DNA of 64,000 nt from Winogradskyella thalassocola (GTDB lineage Bacteria; Bacteroidota; Bacteroidia; Flavobacteriales; Flavobacteriaceae), in the NCBI RefSeq assembly GCF_900099995.1, contig NZ_FNCZ01000002.1, positions 1-64,000 of the forward strand, given 5' to 3'. Shown piece after piece: positions 41,161-51,142 of the stretch; position 1 is the first letter of the stretch, and each line of letters starts with the position of its first letter. The notes below the pieces were generated by a model, which worked only from the letters and a program-made list of their open reading frames with translations, did not search any database and was not told the DNA's origin. A program made the position numbers and the translations under genes.

Positions 41161-43794
41161 ATGAAAACATTTTACACTTTAAGAACCTCCATCTTTATCA
41201 CAGCATGCTTATTGCTGTTATCTACATTAAAAGTGTTCTCTCAAGAGGTGCATACTCTTGATAATCTCGATGATATTGATGTCATTAATGATTTATTTGA
41301 GACACTTTCTGCTGGTGATACCGTTATTTTAGCAGACGGTGTATACGACACCGATGAACGAATTAAATTTTCCCCTACAACAGGTACTGCGGCAATGCCA
41401 ATTACATTTAGAGCTGAAACTCCAGGCGGAGTTAGGTTTACAGGTGGTTTACAATTGAGAATAGGTGGTGACCATGTTATTGTTGATGGTTTTTATTGGG
41501 ATGGTGGTTATGGATCTAGTAGTGTTATTGAGTTTAGAGATGGTGAAGATTATGCTAACCATAGTACCCTTCAAAATTGTGCACTGGATGGTTTAGCTGT
41601 TGAAAGTCCATCAGCAGGAACAAGTACTAAACATAATTGGGTAATGTTATACGGAACTTATAATACCGTAATTAACTGTTCATTTATGAATAAGGAAAGC
41701 TCAGGAAATATGATTCTAGTTGAACTTGCTTATAATGCCTATCCTCCTGTAGAAGATGGTGAGCCAGAAATAAATACCAGTTGTGATATTGTTGGACATG
41801 TAATTAGTAATAATTATTTCTACAAGTATGCTAAAATTGATGCTGCTTTATCTAATGCAGGAGACAGTGAAACAATTCGTATAGGTACTAGTTCGTATCA
41901 AAATGTTGATAGTAGTGTAATGGTGAGTAATAACTACTTTGTTGAGGCTGATGGTGAAAATGAAATCATCACCAATAAAAGTAAAAATAACTCCTACATT
42001 AATAATACGTTTAGAAGAAGTAGAGGGTCGTTAGTGCTTCGTCATGGTTCTAACGCGACAGTTGATGGTAATTATTTTTTAGGTGAAAATGTTGATGGTA
42101 CTGGAGGTGTTAGAATTGTTGATAGTGAACATACCATTACAAATAATTATATTCAAGATTGTATCACAGTTGTAGATCAGGCAAAGTGGAACAATGGTAT
42201 TACATTTTTAGGAGGGAGTTCAAATAATTCCGTTCCTTGTACTTCAGATAATACTTCTAGTGATTATCAAAAGGTTGAAAACATTAATGTATCTAACAAT
42301 ACTATTATAAATACGAACGCACCTTTATATTATAATACAGATAAAGGCTCAACTGATCCGACCGGAACATTTTCTAATAACTTAATTTACTTTACTGCTA
42401 ACAACCCTAATATTACAAATGTAATTAGTGGAGATACAGAAGATTCATATTCTGATCTTGGTACAACTTTAGATTACAGCGGAAACGTTTATACAGGATC
42501 TACATTGGGCGAAACAAATACAGGTTTTTCTGAGGAAACAGGAATTATAGCAACTGCTGATGGTGAGATTTTTACGTTTTCAGGAACAGGATCTGCAGGT
42601 AAAGGTGCTGATATGGGAGGTTATGGACCAACAACTGACACTATGGTTGGACATGGCATAGGAGCTTGTTTTTTAAACAGTTTAGGTGCTAGTATAATTG
42701 ATGGAGATTGTACTATTGAAATACCAGAATCGTTAACGGTTAGTGGCTTGTCTGCGCTAGATCCGGTTGCAGCTAGTTACGATGTTTCTGTGAATGCAAA
42801 TGTAAGTTGGTCAGCTGTTTCTAATGCTACTTGGATATCTATTGACCCTAATTCTGGTACTGGTGATGCAATTGTTTCAGTAACGGTTACTGAAAATGCT
42901 GATACAAGTGCTAGAACTGGTTCAGTGACTTTTACACAAACGTCAGGCGAAAATGTTATTATAAGACAATTAAATGTAGTTCAAAATGGAGCTGATTTAA
43001 CCGATTTGTACGATCTTATTAATACAGGTGTAGAAGGTGAGGATCCAGTTACAATTAATTACTTTTCAAAAGAAGAAGCTAACGGAATCGACAAATTTAA
43101 TTATGCAATTAACACGTTAGATAAGGACATGAATTCTGTTTGGGCAGCTGACGATGGTTCTATTTTATCAGGAGATTACAAAGGAGATGGTGAGTATATT
43201 ATTTATGATTTAGGTAGTAATTATGATTTAGATTTAGTGCAGTTTAATACGACAAACAAATCTGATGCTTTCGGAATTCAAATTTGGGTTTCTACTACAG
43301 GAACAGATGCTTCCGATTTTACAATGGTATTACCTACTTCTGGTGATTTGTTATTGTCAGCAATCAATACCACAGATTTTAACCTCTATGAAGTTGATAC
43401 TAATGCGCGTTACGTGAAATTATTAGGTTATGGAAGATTTAATAGTGCTGGTGACTCTAGAGAAAGTGTTTGGACAGCAATTGGTGAAATTGAGTTTTTC
43501 GGTTCTGAGGTTTTATCTGTAAGTGATAATGATTTAGAAAACACTATTTCAATTTACCCTAATCCTGCTTTAAATAATATAACAGTTAAGATTTCAGACA
43601 ATACTCAAATCGAATTTGCAAAACTATATAGTTTAGATGGTAAATTAGTATTGAACAAGAAAATCGATTTTTTAACTTCTGAATTTATTATAAATGTATC
43701 TCAAGTTTCAGAGGGAACATATATTCTTAAACTTATTGGTGCTATTGGTGCTAATGGGGCTAATAAATCTAAGCCAATTATTATAAAAGATTAA
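41161..43794 (+). CDS. secreted PL6-family polysaccharide lyase (alginate-lyase type)
   Basis: An 877-residue multi-domain protein. It has a signal peptide (cleavage near residue 28, VFSQE) and a PL6/chondroitinase-B-like parallel beta-helix (about 30-430) with the catalytic pair region NKSKNN (Lys ~272) and LVLRHGS (Arg ~293). A BACON domain (~520-605), an F5/8C-like discoidin domain (~613-780) and a T9SS type A sorting domain (from ~787, ISIYPNPALNN) follow. It would cleave uronate polymers, most likely alginate, at the cell surface or outside. Its promoter carries a doublet operator. No SusC/D genes or other lyases are nearby. Confidence 0.87.
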   Translation: MKTFYTLRTSIFITACLLLLSTLKVFSQEVHTLDNLDDIDVINDLFETLSAGDTVILADGVYDTDERIKFSPTTGTAAMPITFRAETPGGVRFTGGLQLRIGGDHVIVDGFYWDGGYGSSSVIEFRDGEDYANHSTLQNCALDGLAVESPSAGTSTKHNWVMLYGTYNTVINCSFMNKESSGNMILVELAYNAYPPVEDGEPEINTSCDIVGHVISNNYFYKYAKIDAALSNAGDSETIRIGTSSYQNVDSSVMVSNNYFVEADGENEIITNKSKNNSYINNTFRRSRGSLVLRHGSNATVDGNYFLGENVDGTGGVRIVDSEHTITNNYIQDCITVVDQAKWNNGITFLGGSSNNSVPCTSDNTSSDYQKVENINVSNNTIINTNAPLYYNTDKGSTDPTGTFSNNLIYFTANNPNITNVISGDTEDSYSDLGTTLDYSGNVYTGSTLGETNTGFSEETGIIATADGEIFTFSGTGSAGKGADMGGYGPTTDTMVGHGIGACFLNSLGASIIDGDCTIEIPESLTVSGLSALDPVAASYDVSVNANVSWSAVSNATWISIDPNSGTGDAIVSVTVTENADTSARTGSVTFTQTSGENVIIRQLNVVQNGADLTDLYDLINTGVEGEDPVTINYFSKEEANGIDKFNYAINTLDKDMNSVWAADDGSILSGDYKGDGEYIIYDLGSNYDLDLVQFNTTNKSDAFGIQIWVSTTGTDASDFTMVLPTSGDLLLSAINTTDFNLYEVDTNARYVKLLGYGRFNSAGDSRESVWTAIGEIEFFGSEVLSVSDNDLENTISIYPNPALNNITVKISDNTQIEFAKLYSLDGKLVLNKKIDFLTSEFIINVSQVSEGTYILKLIGAIGANGANKSKPIIIKD

Positions 43795-43817
43795 TTGCTT
43801 AAAAAGAACTTATATCT

Positions 43818-43853
43818 AAAGAGCTTTTGCATTTGCAAAAGCTCTTTTTTTTT
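43818..43853 (+). terminator. terminator of the PL6 gene
   Basis: AAAGAGCTTTTGC-ATTT-GCAAAAGCTCTTT, a perfect 13-bp stem followed by T. Very strong. Confidence 0.9.
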
Positions 43854-44038
43854 AATAAAATCAGGCTAAGCACAATAATGGCTCAACCTGATTCCCCTTG
43901 ATTAATAGCAATTGTATAATATTTAAATTTTTTTCATTCTAATTGGTATAATGTAAACCAAATTAATTTAGAAAAATTAAATTGATTTAACTTGTGATTT
44001 GGTACGACTAAATTATAGCTTTTAACTAAGTGTTGCAA

Positions 44039-44054
44039 TGCGTAGGTCTACGTA
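44039..44054. repeat. TACGTA-N4-TACGTA palindrome, copy overlapping the AraC-like stop
   Basis: TGCGTAGGTCTACGTA, one mismatch from TACGTAGGTCTACGTA at 44606-44621. On the minus strand it contains the TAG stop codon of the truncated AraC-like frame. Confidence 0.6.
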
Positions 44055-44557
44055 GTGTTTAATAAAATGTTCTGATATTGTAAAAAAGACATTCCTAAAG
44101 TTGTTTTACAAAGACGATTAAGATTACTAGGTGTGCATTGATAATGTTTTTGGATTTCAGTTAAAGACATGTTTTCGCTTTTAGAAAGCAAATGAATTAT
44201 AATATTGTCTAATATCGTTGGAGTTATAGCTTTTAGTTTTGCTGAAGATAGAACAACCAAAAAATCATGGGGTTTTAGAGCGGCTATTTTAATTTGTTGA
44301 TGCTTTAAGTGTCCGACATAAGTTGGTCTACATTTGGCGATGTAATAAGTGGTTTTATTTTCGGATGTTAGTAATAAGGGATTAGCGAAGGGTTTATGGT
44401 AGGATATCGTTTTTGTCGTTTCTAATTTATAGATCATATAACTGTATCCGTCTGGTTGCAATGCATAGCTTTCTCTATTTTGTAATTTAATAGAAAAAAC
44501 GCCTAATATCCAATAATTATTAGGTGTGTAGTAAGTGTGTGTATCAATGATAATGCA
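44048..44557 (-). pseudogene. truncated AraC-like regulator without a normal start
   Basis: The reading frame is open from 44557 to 44048 (170 codons) and reads like an AraC protein throughout: NYWILGVFSIKLQNRESYAL, then QPDGYSYMIYK, and the first helix-turn-helix SLTEIQKHYQCTPSNLNRLCK, GMSFLQYQ. The second helix-turn-helix of AraC domains is missing because a TAG ends the frame, and the only in-frame ATG is at 44437 (129 codons). TTG at 44461 or ATT codons near 44550 would be the only other starts. A remnant of a larger gene is likeliest. Its ends coincide with copies of a TACGTA palindrome. Confidence 0.55.
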
Positions 44558-44605
44558 TTATAGTTTGGTGAGCTTAAAACTATAATTTATTAGATTGTAT
44601 TAATA

Positions 44606-44621
44606 TACGTAGGTCTACGTA
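44606..44621. repeat. TACGTA-N4-TACGTA palindrome, copy overlapping the response-regulator stop
   Basis: TACGTAGGTCTACGTA is a perfect 7-2-7 inverted repeat. On the minus strand its TAG is the stop codon of the response regulator gene. The copy at 44039-44054 has the same relation to the AraC-like frame. Confidence 0.65.
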
Positions 44622-45247
44622 TTAAAAATATTTGGATGATTTTTTAACCAAACAAAAAGTGCATTTTGGTTGGTCGTATCTATTTTTAATTTCTTAATAA
44701 TGTTGCTACGGTGTTTTTCAACAGTACGTTTAGATATAAATAATTCCTCAGCAATTTGAGTACTGTTGAGGTTCTTGTCTAAATACTTTAAAATTTTAAT
44801 TTCGGTTGGACTGAGTTCTCCAAAATCAATATCTGTTTGAACACTAAGGTGGATACTGTTTTTTAAGTTTTTACCAATATAATTAATGTTGTTCTTTAAA
44901 CTTTCTAAGCAGACTTCGAGTTCTTGCAAAGTGCTATCTTTTGTAACATAGCCATGTATCGATTGTCCAACCTCCTGTAAGATAGATTCTTGTTTATGTA
45001 AAGTCAGAATAATAACTTTTGTACTTAATTTGTTCCGTTTAATTTGTTGCGCAACTTCCAAGCCGTTCAATTTTGGCATGTCAAAATCGAGAATAGCAAT
45101 ATCGGGTTGTAATTCTAAAATTTTATTATAAGCCGTATTACCATCAGTAGCGGTGTCAATAACGTCAAACCAATTTTTTTCTAAAAATTCTTTAGTACCG
45201 TTTAATAATAAAGGGTGGTCATCTGCAAGAATTATAGTAGTTGACAT
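44615..45247 (-). CDS. NarL/LuxR-family response regulator
   Basis: A 210-residue response regulator with a receiver domain (TIILADDHPLLLNGTKEFL, phosphorylated Asp in AILDFDMP near residue 55, Lys in YVTKD) and a C-terminal LuxR-type helix-turn-helix (LSPTEIKILKYLDKNLNSTQIAEEL, SKRTVEKHRSNIIKKL). It is paired with the histidine kinase gene upstream, with a gap of three bases. Its stop codon lies in a TACGTA palindrome that may itself be a target site (inference). Confidence 0.94.
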   Translation of the reverse strand: MSTTIILADDHPLLLNGTKEFLEKNWFDVIDTATDGNTAYNKILELQPDIAILDFDMPKLNGLEVAQQIKRNKLSTKVIILTLHKQESILQEVGQSIHGYVTKDSTLQELEVCLESLKNNINYIGKNLKNSIHLSVQTDIDFGELSPTEIKILKYLDKNLNSTQIAEELFISKRTVEKHRSNIIKKLKIDTTNQNALFVWLKNHPNIFNT

Positions 45248-45250
45248 AGC

Positions 45251-47275
45251 TTAGTTTTTTTGAACTTTAATTTGAATAGTTGTACCTTTTCCTTTAACCG
45301 AATTAATACTTAACTGAGCACCAATAAGCTGGGCACGCTCTTTTAGGGTTTTCATGCCTAAGCTATTGAGTAATTTAGTATTTTCAGTGACATCAAAACC
45401 AGTACCATTGTCTTTTACTTGAAAAAGAACGGCATCTTTTAAATTCTCAATACTTACGGCACAGGCTTTTGCTTCAGAATGCTTCTCAACATTATTTAAG
45501 CATTCTTGTAGCATTCTGTAAATAAATATTTCCTTGTCCTTAGAAATATTCAAAACTTCAATTTCAATATCTTCCGAATAGAAAATATAAGAATTCTTCT
45601 GAAAGTTTTCTATTGTATTTTTTATGGAATGTATTAAACCTAATTTTTCAAATTGAAACGGGTGTAGTTGCTGAGATATTGTTCTTACTTCATCAATAGC
45701 TCCATCAACCAAAGAGGTGTCTGTTTTATTTTTGCTTTCTAGAAAAATTTTATTTTTAATGAGCAATAGACTTTGTCCAACACTATCATGAAGTTCACTA
45801 GATATGCGTTTGCGTTCATGTTCTACACTATATATAATATCTTGTGCAAACGTTTTTTGAAGTTGGACATTTTTTTGTGAATACTTTCGCGAACGCCAAA
45901 GGTAGATAATTGAAAACAGCGCTATTAAAAGTATAATGCTTCCCCAAAGTAAAAGGGCCTTTCTGTGATTTTGTTCGTCTAATAATGCTATTTCACTGTT
46001 TTGGTCCTTTATTCTTTGATCGCGTTTATTAGTTTCATAAAGGGTTTGATAATAGCTTAAAGCATTCGTTTTTTGAACAGATTTTAAGGAATCTTCAATT
46101 TTTTTGGCAGCCTTTAAATGAGAGTAAGCATAATTATATTCATTTCGCTCCTCGTAAACCTTGGCTAAAAAAGACTCACCATCTTCTATGTTTTCAATAT
46201 GGTTGGAGGCCTTAACGAGCTCGAGATATTTTAATCCCCATTTTAAAGCGGTGTCAAAATCTTTTTCCGCAAAAGCTAAATGTCCACAAGCTTTGTAGTA
46301 TTTACTCTCATAAATACCTTCCATGTTTTTTGTGTCTTGTCTCACTGTATTTAAATAAGACTTAGCTTTAATTATACTGTCGTTTTCGGCATAAGCAATG
46401 ACTAGGGATTGTAAAAGAAGAGGTTTAAAGTACTCTAAGTTGTTTGATTTTTCACTGACAGCAACAGCTTTATGTAAATTTTTAATGCGTTCTTTTTGTA
46501 GTCCTTGCTTATTATTGTCTGCTGCTGCATTGGAGTAAAGTGAGGTGAGTAAGCCATAATTTTTAGATAGTTCTGCTAAGGCAATTGTTTCAGCACGTTC
46601 TTTCTTCGCTTCGTTTATAAATCCATTGGTACTATATAAAATGGACAACATATTCTTAGACGCAATAATATTAAAGGTATCCTTTACGGCAATGAAAGTT
46701 TTGGAAGCCTCCTGTAGGTGTTGCGATGCTTTAACAAATTCTCCTTCGTCCATGTAAGCATAACCTTGGTATAAAACAGCGAAGGCCTTAACGCGCTCGT
46801 TGCCGGCTTTTTCCGCATGTGCTTTAGCCTTCTTATAATAAGACATAGCAGTGTCTACTTCTTTAGCGAAATAAAAGCTGTCACCAGCATCTATATAAAT
46901 ACCAGCAAGATTTCTATCGGTGAGGTGATTTTTTAAGGTATTGAAATAGGTGTTAAATATTGTAATTCCTTCTGTAGGTTGCCCTAAAACATTATTGTGA
47001 TAGTTAATAAGATTTTGAGTCTTACGAGACGCCAGATTAAAAGAATCTAACTGAATTGCGTAGTCTATAGTCGCTCTAGAGATAGAGTCGAATCCTAAGG
47101 CTGTTTTATCACGAGTGATAGACGTTAAGCTATCGAGTAAAGCAAGTTTTTTGGTCTTAGTGGTCTCGGATTTTATGAGCGCCTTTAACGCATCAACCTC
47201 AGATTGATGCGTTGTTTTTTGCGCAAACGAGAAAGTAAAAGCAAATAATAAAGAGCATGTAAATACAAATCTCAT
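45251..47275 (-). CDS. TPR-containing sensor histidine kinase (NarX/DesK type)
   Basis: A 674-residue kinase. It has a signal peptide (MRFVFTCSLLFAFTFSFAQ), a large extracytoplasmic region of TPR repeats (about 25-400, for example AMSYYKKAKAHAEKAGNERVKAFAVLYQ), and one membrane helix (~438-457, LLLWGSIILLIALFSIIYLW). A HisKA_3 helix carries the phosphorylated His in ISSELHDSVGQS (~494), and the HATPase has FQVKDNGTGFDV and LGMKTLKERA. It phosphorylates the adjacent response regulator. A GTG at 47290 is five codons upstream. The signal is unknown. Confidence 0.92.
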   Translation of the reverse strand: MRFVFTCSLLFAFTFSFAQKTTHQSEVDALKALIKSETTKTKKLALLDSLTSITRDKTALGFDSISRATIDYAIQLDSFNLASRKTQNLINYHNNVLGQPTEGITIFNTYFNTLKNHLTDRNLAGIYIDAGDSFYFAKEVDTAMSYYKKAKAHAEKAGNERVKAFAVLYQGYAYMDEGEFVKASQHLQEASKTFIAVKDTFNIIASKNMLSILYSTNGFINEAKKERAETIALAELSKNYGLLTSLYSNAAADNNKQGLQKERIKNLHKAVAVSEKSNNLEYFKPLLLQSLVIAYAENDSIIKAKSYLNTVRQDTKNMEGIYESKYYKACGHLAFAEKDFDTALKWGLKYLELVKASNHIENIEDGESFLAKVYEERNEYNYAYSHLKAAKKIEDSLKSVQKTNALSYYQTLYETNKRDQRIKDQNSEIALLDEQNHRKALLLWGSIILLIALFSIIYLWRSRKYSQKNVQLQKTFAQDIIYSVEHERKRISSELHDSVGQSLLLIKNKIFLESKNKTDTSLVDGAIDEVRTISQQLHPFQFEKLGLIHSIKNTIENFQKNSYIFYSEDIEIEVLNISKDKEIFIYRMLQECLNNVEKHSEAKACAVSIENLKDAVLFQVKDNGTGFDVTENTKLLNSLGMKTLKERAQLIGAQLSINSVKGKGTTIQIKVQKN

Positions 47276-47308
47276 TGAGTTATTTTTCACGAAACAAATT
47301 CGTGTAGT

Positions 47309-50300
47309 TTAGGCTTTATGGCCTTCAATCCATAATTTAGCGTTCACAAAAGCTTCTAACCATGGAGACACTTCATCTTTTCGTCCCGCAGGGTAATTAG
47401 CCCAGTTCCATTGAAAAATAGAACGCTCAATATGTGGCATAGTTACTAAATGTCTTCCGGTTTTATCCGTTAACATAGCCGTATTAAAATCTGAACCATT
47501 AGGATTAGCAGGATAATCTGCATAACCATATTTGGCTACGATATTGTATTGGTCTTCCGTATAAGGCAATTTGAATTTACCTTCACCATGAGAAATCCAA
47601 ACTCCTAAAGTCGCACCTTCCAATGACGAAAGCATCACCGAATTATTCTTTTGAATCTTCACAGACGTAAAGCCACTTTCGTGCTTATGAGAATCATTAT
47701 ACGTCATTTTTCCGTGAACCTCGTGTTCTGGATTTACTAAATCGAGTTCCATCATTAATTGACAGCCATTACAAATACCAACAGACAATGTGTCTTCGCG
47801 CTTAAAGAAATCATTAATCACTTTGTTGGCTTTGTCGTTATATTTAATAGCTCCGGCCCAACCTTTAGCAGAACCTAAAACATCAGAATTACTGAAACCA
47901 CCAACAGCTCCTAAAAACTGAATGTCTTCAAGGGTTTCTCTGCCTGAAATTAAATCGGTCATATGCACATCCTTCACATCAAAACCAGCTAAATACATCG
48001 CATTTGCCATTTCGCGTTCAGAATTTGAACCTTTTTCTCTAAGAATAGCGGCTTTTGGTCGTGTGTTGGTTGTGCCAAGCGTATCTTTTAATTTTCCTGT
48101 AAAATGACTTGGGAAGGTAAAGTCTAAAGCTTGATGTTTATAATTATCAAATCGGTCTTTGGCTAAACCATTTGCGGTTTGTTTTTGATCGAGTAGGAAA
48201 GAGGTTTTAAACCACGTATCTCGTAATTTTGAAACCGTCATCGTAAAGACTTGACTACCGTTTATAATACCTAAAACATCACTTTCGGTAACGTCACCTA
48301 TTTTGTGAAATTTGATAGCTGCATCAGAAAGGATACCTTCAATGCTATCATCCTCTGATTGAATTACAAGTCCTGCATTTTCAGCAAATAAAACTTTAAA
48401 TGAATCCGATTCGTTTAAGCTTGTAATATCTAATTCAGCTCCTAAATTAGTATCTGCAAAACACATTTCTAAAAGTGTGGTTATTAATCCACCAGAAGCC
48501 ACATCATGACCAGCAACAATTTGATTGTCTTTTATTAAATTTTGAATGGTATTAAATACCGTTTTAACGTAAGCCGCACTTTTTATGTTTGGAGTGGTAT
48601 TTCCAATTTTGTTATTGATTTGTGCGAATGAACTTCCACCTAATTCAAACGTATCTTGTGATACATTGATATAATAAATAGATCCTTTTCCTTTCTGAAA
48701 AACAGGTTCCACAACTTTCGTAATATCATTACAGTTTCCGGCCGCAGAAATAATTACTGTACCTGGAGAAATGACATCACCATCAGGATATTTTTGCTTC
48801 ATGGATAAGGAATCCTTACCTGTTGGTACGTTGATGCCTAAGTCAATTGAAAATTCTGAAATCGCTTTTACCGCTTCATACAAACGTGCATCTTCACCTT
48901 CATTTTTACAAGGCCACATCCAGTTTGCGGATAACGACACACTCTTAAGTCCATCTTTTAAAGGCGCCCAAATAATATTGGTTAACGCTTCTGCGATAGA
49001 GTTGCGACTTCCTGCTTCTGGATTAATTAATCCCGAAATAGGAGAGTGACCAATAGAGGTTGCAATACCTTCTTTACCTTTAAAATCGAGTGCCATCACA
49101 CCAACATTATTTAAAGGAATTTGTAAAGGACCAACACATTGTTGTTTGGCCACTTTACCACCAACACAACGGTCTACTTTATTTGTTAACCAATCTTTAG
49201 AGGCTACAGCTTCTAGTTGTAATACTTGGTCTAGATAATCGTAGAATTTATTGGTGTCATAAGAAATACCTCCATAGTTTTTTTCAACAGTAATATCGTT
49301 CATTATGGTTTTTGGAGAGCTTCCAAACATATCTTCTAAGGCTAAATCCATTGGTTTTTCGCCAGTAGTTTTAGATTCGAAAGTAAAGCGGTGTTTTCCT
49401 GTAACTTCACCAACATCGTAAATTGGAGAACGTTCTCTATCGGCTATTTTATGTAACGTCTCTAAGTGTTTATCGGCAATCACTAATCCCATACGTTCTT
49501 GAGATTCGTTACCAATAATTTCTTTCGCAGACAATGTTGGGTCGCCAACAGGTAATTTGTCTAAATCAATGTTTCCTCCTGTATCTTCAACAAGTTCAGA
49601 TAAACAGTTAAGGTGTCCACCAGCTCCATGATCGTGAATAGACACAATAAAATTTTCATCGCTTTCTACCATACCACGAACCGCATTGGCAGCACGCTTT
49701 TGCATTTCTGGGTTAGAACGTTGTACTGCATTTAATTCGATGCCTGAAGCTAATGCGCCAGTATCTGCAGAAGAAACCGCAGCTCCTCCCATTCCAATTC
49801 GGTAATTATCACCACCAAGAATGACTATTTTATCGCCTTCTTGTGGAATATCTTTTAAAGCTTGATCTGCTTTTCCATACCCAATTCCACCAGCTTGCAT
49901 AATGACTTTATCGTAACCAATCTTACCATTTTGATCTTGGTGCTCAAAGGTTAAAACAGAACCACAGATAAGCGGTTGCCCAAATTTATTTCCAAAATCA
50001 GAGGCACCATTACTGGCTTTTATTAAAATATCCATTGGAGTTTGATACAACCATTTGCGCTCAGGAAATGCTTTTTCCCATGGTCGTTCATCGTTTAATC
50101 TCGAATAAGACGTCATGTAAACGGCTGTTCCGGCTAATGGTAAAGAGCCTTTTCCGCCAGCCAATCGATCTCTAATTTCACCACCAGAACCTGTTGCAGC
50201 ACCATTAAATGGTTCAACAGTTGTTGGGAAATTATGGGTTTCTGCTTTTAATGAAATTACAGATTCGTAATCTTTAGTGGTATAGTAATCTGGAACATCA

Positions 50301-50980
50301 GCACGTTTTGGTGCAAATTGCTCAACAACAGGTCCTTTTATAAAGGCGACGTTGTCTTTATATGCTGAAACAATATCGTTAGGATGTTGTTTCGATGTTT
50401 CTTTTATAAGTTTGAATAACGACGTTTCTTTTTCTTCTCCATCAATCACAAAGGTTCCATTGAAAATTTTATGACGACAGTGCTCAGAATTGACTTGAGA
50501 GAAGCCGAAAACTTCAGAATCGGTTAATGGTCTACCTATTTTTTTAGAAACACTTTCTAAATAGTCAACTTCCTCATCACTAAGTGATAAGCCCTCTTGT
50601 TGGTTGTATTCTGAAATGTTTTCAATATTTAGAATCGCTTTAGGTTGACTATTAATTTTGAAAATATCTTGATTTAAACTTTGATATTTTTCAGAAATCA
50701 TAGGGTCGTAATCTTTGAAATCTTTAAGAACAGAAGTAAATTCTTCAATTCTTAGGATATCAGAAATTCCCATGTTTTGAGTGATTTCAACAGCGTTTGT
50801 ACTCCAAGGAGTAATCATTGCTGCTCTAGGTCCAACAAAAAAAGCATCGAGAGATGCTTGTTCTATTTTTGGTTGGTCGCCAAATAACCATGTCAGTTTT
50901 GAAACGGTTTCTGTTGATAATTCTTTTGTTGCTTGAACGGCAAATACCTTGCTGTTTTGGTTTCCGAAGAAATGAATCAT
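47309..50980 (-). CDS. purL: phosphoribosylformylglycinamidine synthase, large single-chain type
   Basis: A 1223-residue enzyme of purine synthesis converting FGAR to FGAM with glutamine and ATP. It has an N-terminal PurS-like part, two AIRS-like synthetase halves (SVISLKAETHNFPTTVEPFNGAATGSGG motif region; VPTGKDSLSMK), and a C-terminal glutaminase whose Cys is in GICNGCQLMMEL, with His/Glu in the last 60 residues (PHIERSIFQWNW). Full length for the proteobacterial and Bacteroidota type. A single gene with no purine operon partner here. Confidence 0.97.
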   Translation of the reverse strand: MIHFFGNQNSKVFAVQATKELSTETVSKLTWLFGDQPKIEQASLDAFFVGPRAAMITPWSTNAVEITQNMGISDILRIEEFTSVLKDFKDYDPMISEKYQSLNQDIFKINSQPKAILNIENISEYNQQEGLSLSDEEVDYLESVSKKIGRPLTDSEVFGFSQVNSEHCRHKIFNGTFVIDGEEKETSLFKLIKETSKQHPNDIVSAYKDNVAFIKGPVVEQFAPKRADVPDYYTTKDYESVISLKAETHNFPTTVEPFNGAATGSGGEIRDRLAGGKGSLPLAGTAVYMTSYSRLNDERPWEKAFPERKWLYQTPMDILIKASNGASDFGNKFGQPLICGSVLTFEHQDQNGKIGYDKVIMQAGGIGYGKADQALKDIPQEGDKIVILGGDNYRIGMGGAAVSSADTGALASGIELNAVQRSNPEMQKRAANAVRGMVESDENFIVSIHDHGAGGHLNCLSELVEDTGGNIDLDKLPVGDPTLSAKEIIGNESQERMGLVIADKHLETLHKIADRERSPIYDVGEVTGKHRFTFESKTTGEKPMDLALEDMFGSSPKTIMNDITVEKNYGGISYDTNKFYDYLDQVLQLEAVASKDWLTNKVDRCVGGKVAKQQCVGPLQIPLNNVGVMALDFKGKEGIATSIGHSPISGLINPEAGSRNSIAEALTNIIWAPLKDGLKSVSLSANWMWPCKNEGEDARLYEAVKAISEFSIDLGINVPTGKDSLSMKQKYPDGDVISPGTVIISAAGNCNDITKVVEPVFQKGKGSIYYINVSQDTFELGGSSFAQINNKIGNTTPNIKSAAYVKTVFNTIQNLIKDNQIVAGHDVASGGLITTLLEMCFADTNLGAELDITSLNESDSFKVLFAENAGLVIQSEDDSIEGILSDAAIKFHKIGDVTESDVLGIINGSQVFTMTVSKLRDTWFKTSFLLDQKQTANGLAKDRFDNYKHQALDFTFPSHFTGKLKDTLGTTNTRPKAAILREKGSNSEREMANAMYLAGFDVKDVHMTDLISGRETLEDIQFLGAVGGFSNSDVLGSAKGWAGAIKYNDKANKVINDFFKREDTLSVGICNGCQLMMELDLVNPEHEVHGKMTYNDSHKHESGFTSVKIQKNNSVMLSSLEGATLGVWISHGEGKFKLPYTEDQYNIVAKYGYADYPANPNGSDFNTAMLTDKTGRHLVTMPHIERSIFQWNWANYPAGRKDEVSPWLEAFVNAKLWIEGHKA

Positions 50981-51095
50981 TTGTGTTGTGTGTTTGAGTT
51001 GTGTTTAGTAAAATGCAAATTTACTTTTTTTAAACGTGATTTAACTTATAATTACCTATTCAAAAATGGTGAGTTGTTCACGATGTTTTAAACAT

Positions 51096-51128
51096 AAAAA
51101 AAGCGACTTCATGAGTCGCTTTTTTTTA
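51096..51128. terminator. bidirectional-looking terminator between endonuclease and purL genes
   Basis: AAAAAAAGCGACT-TCATG-AGTCGCTTTTTTTT, a perfect stem with A and T runs on either side. It lies behind the endonuclease gene (minus strand). Confidence 0.85.
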
Positions 51129-51142
51129 TATGATAGTTATAC

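Noticed and set aside
47922..49049. open frames antisense to purL
   Set aside because: Composition and lack of signatures indicate shadows of the highly conserved purL coding sequence.
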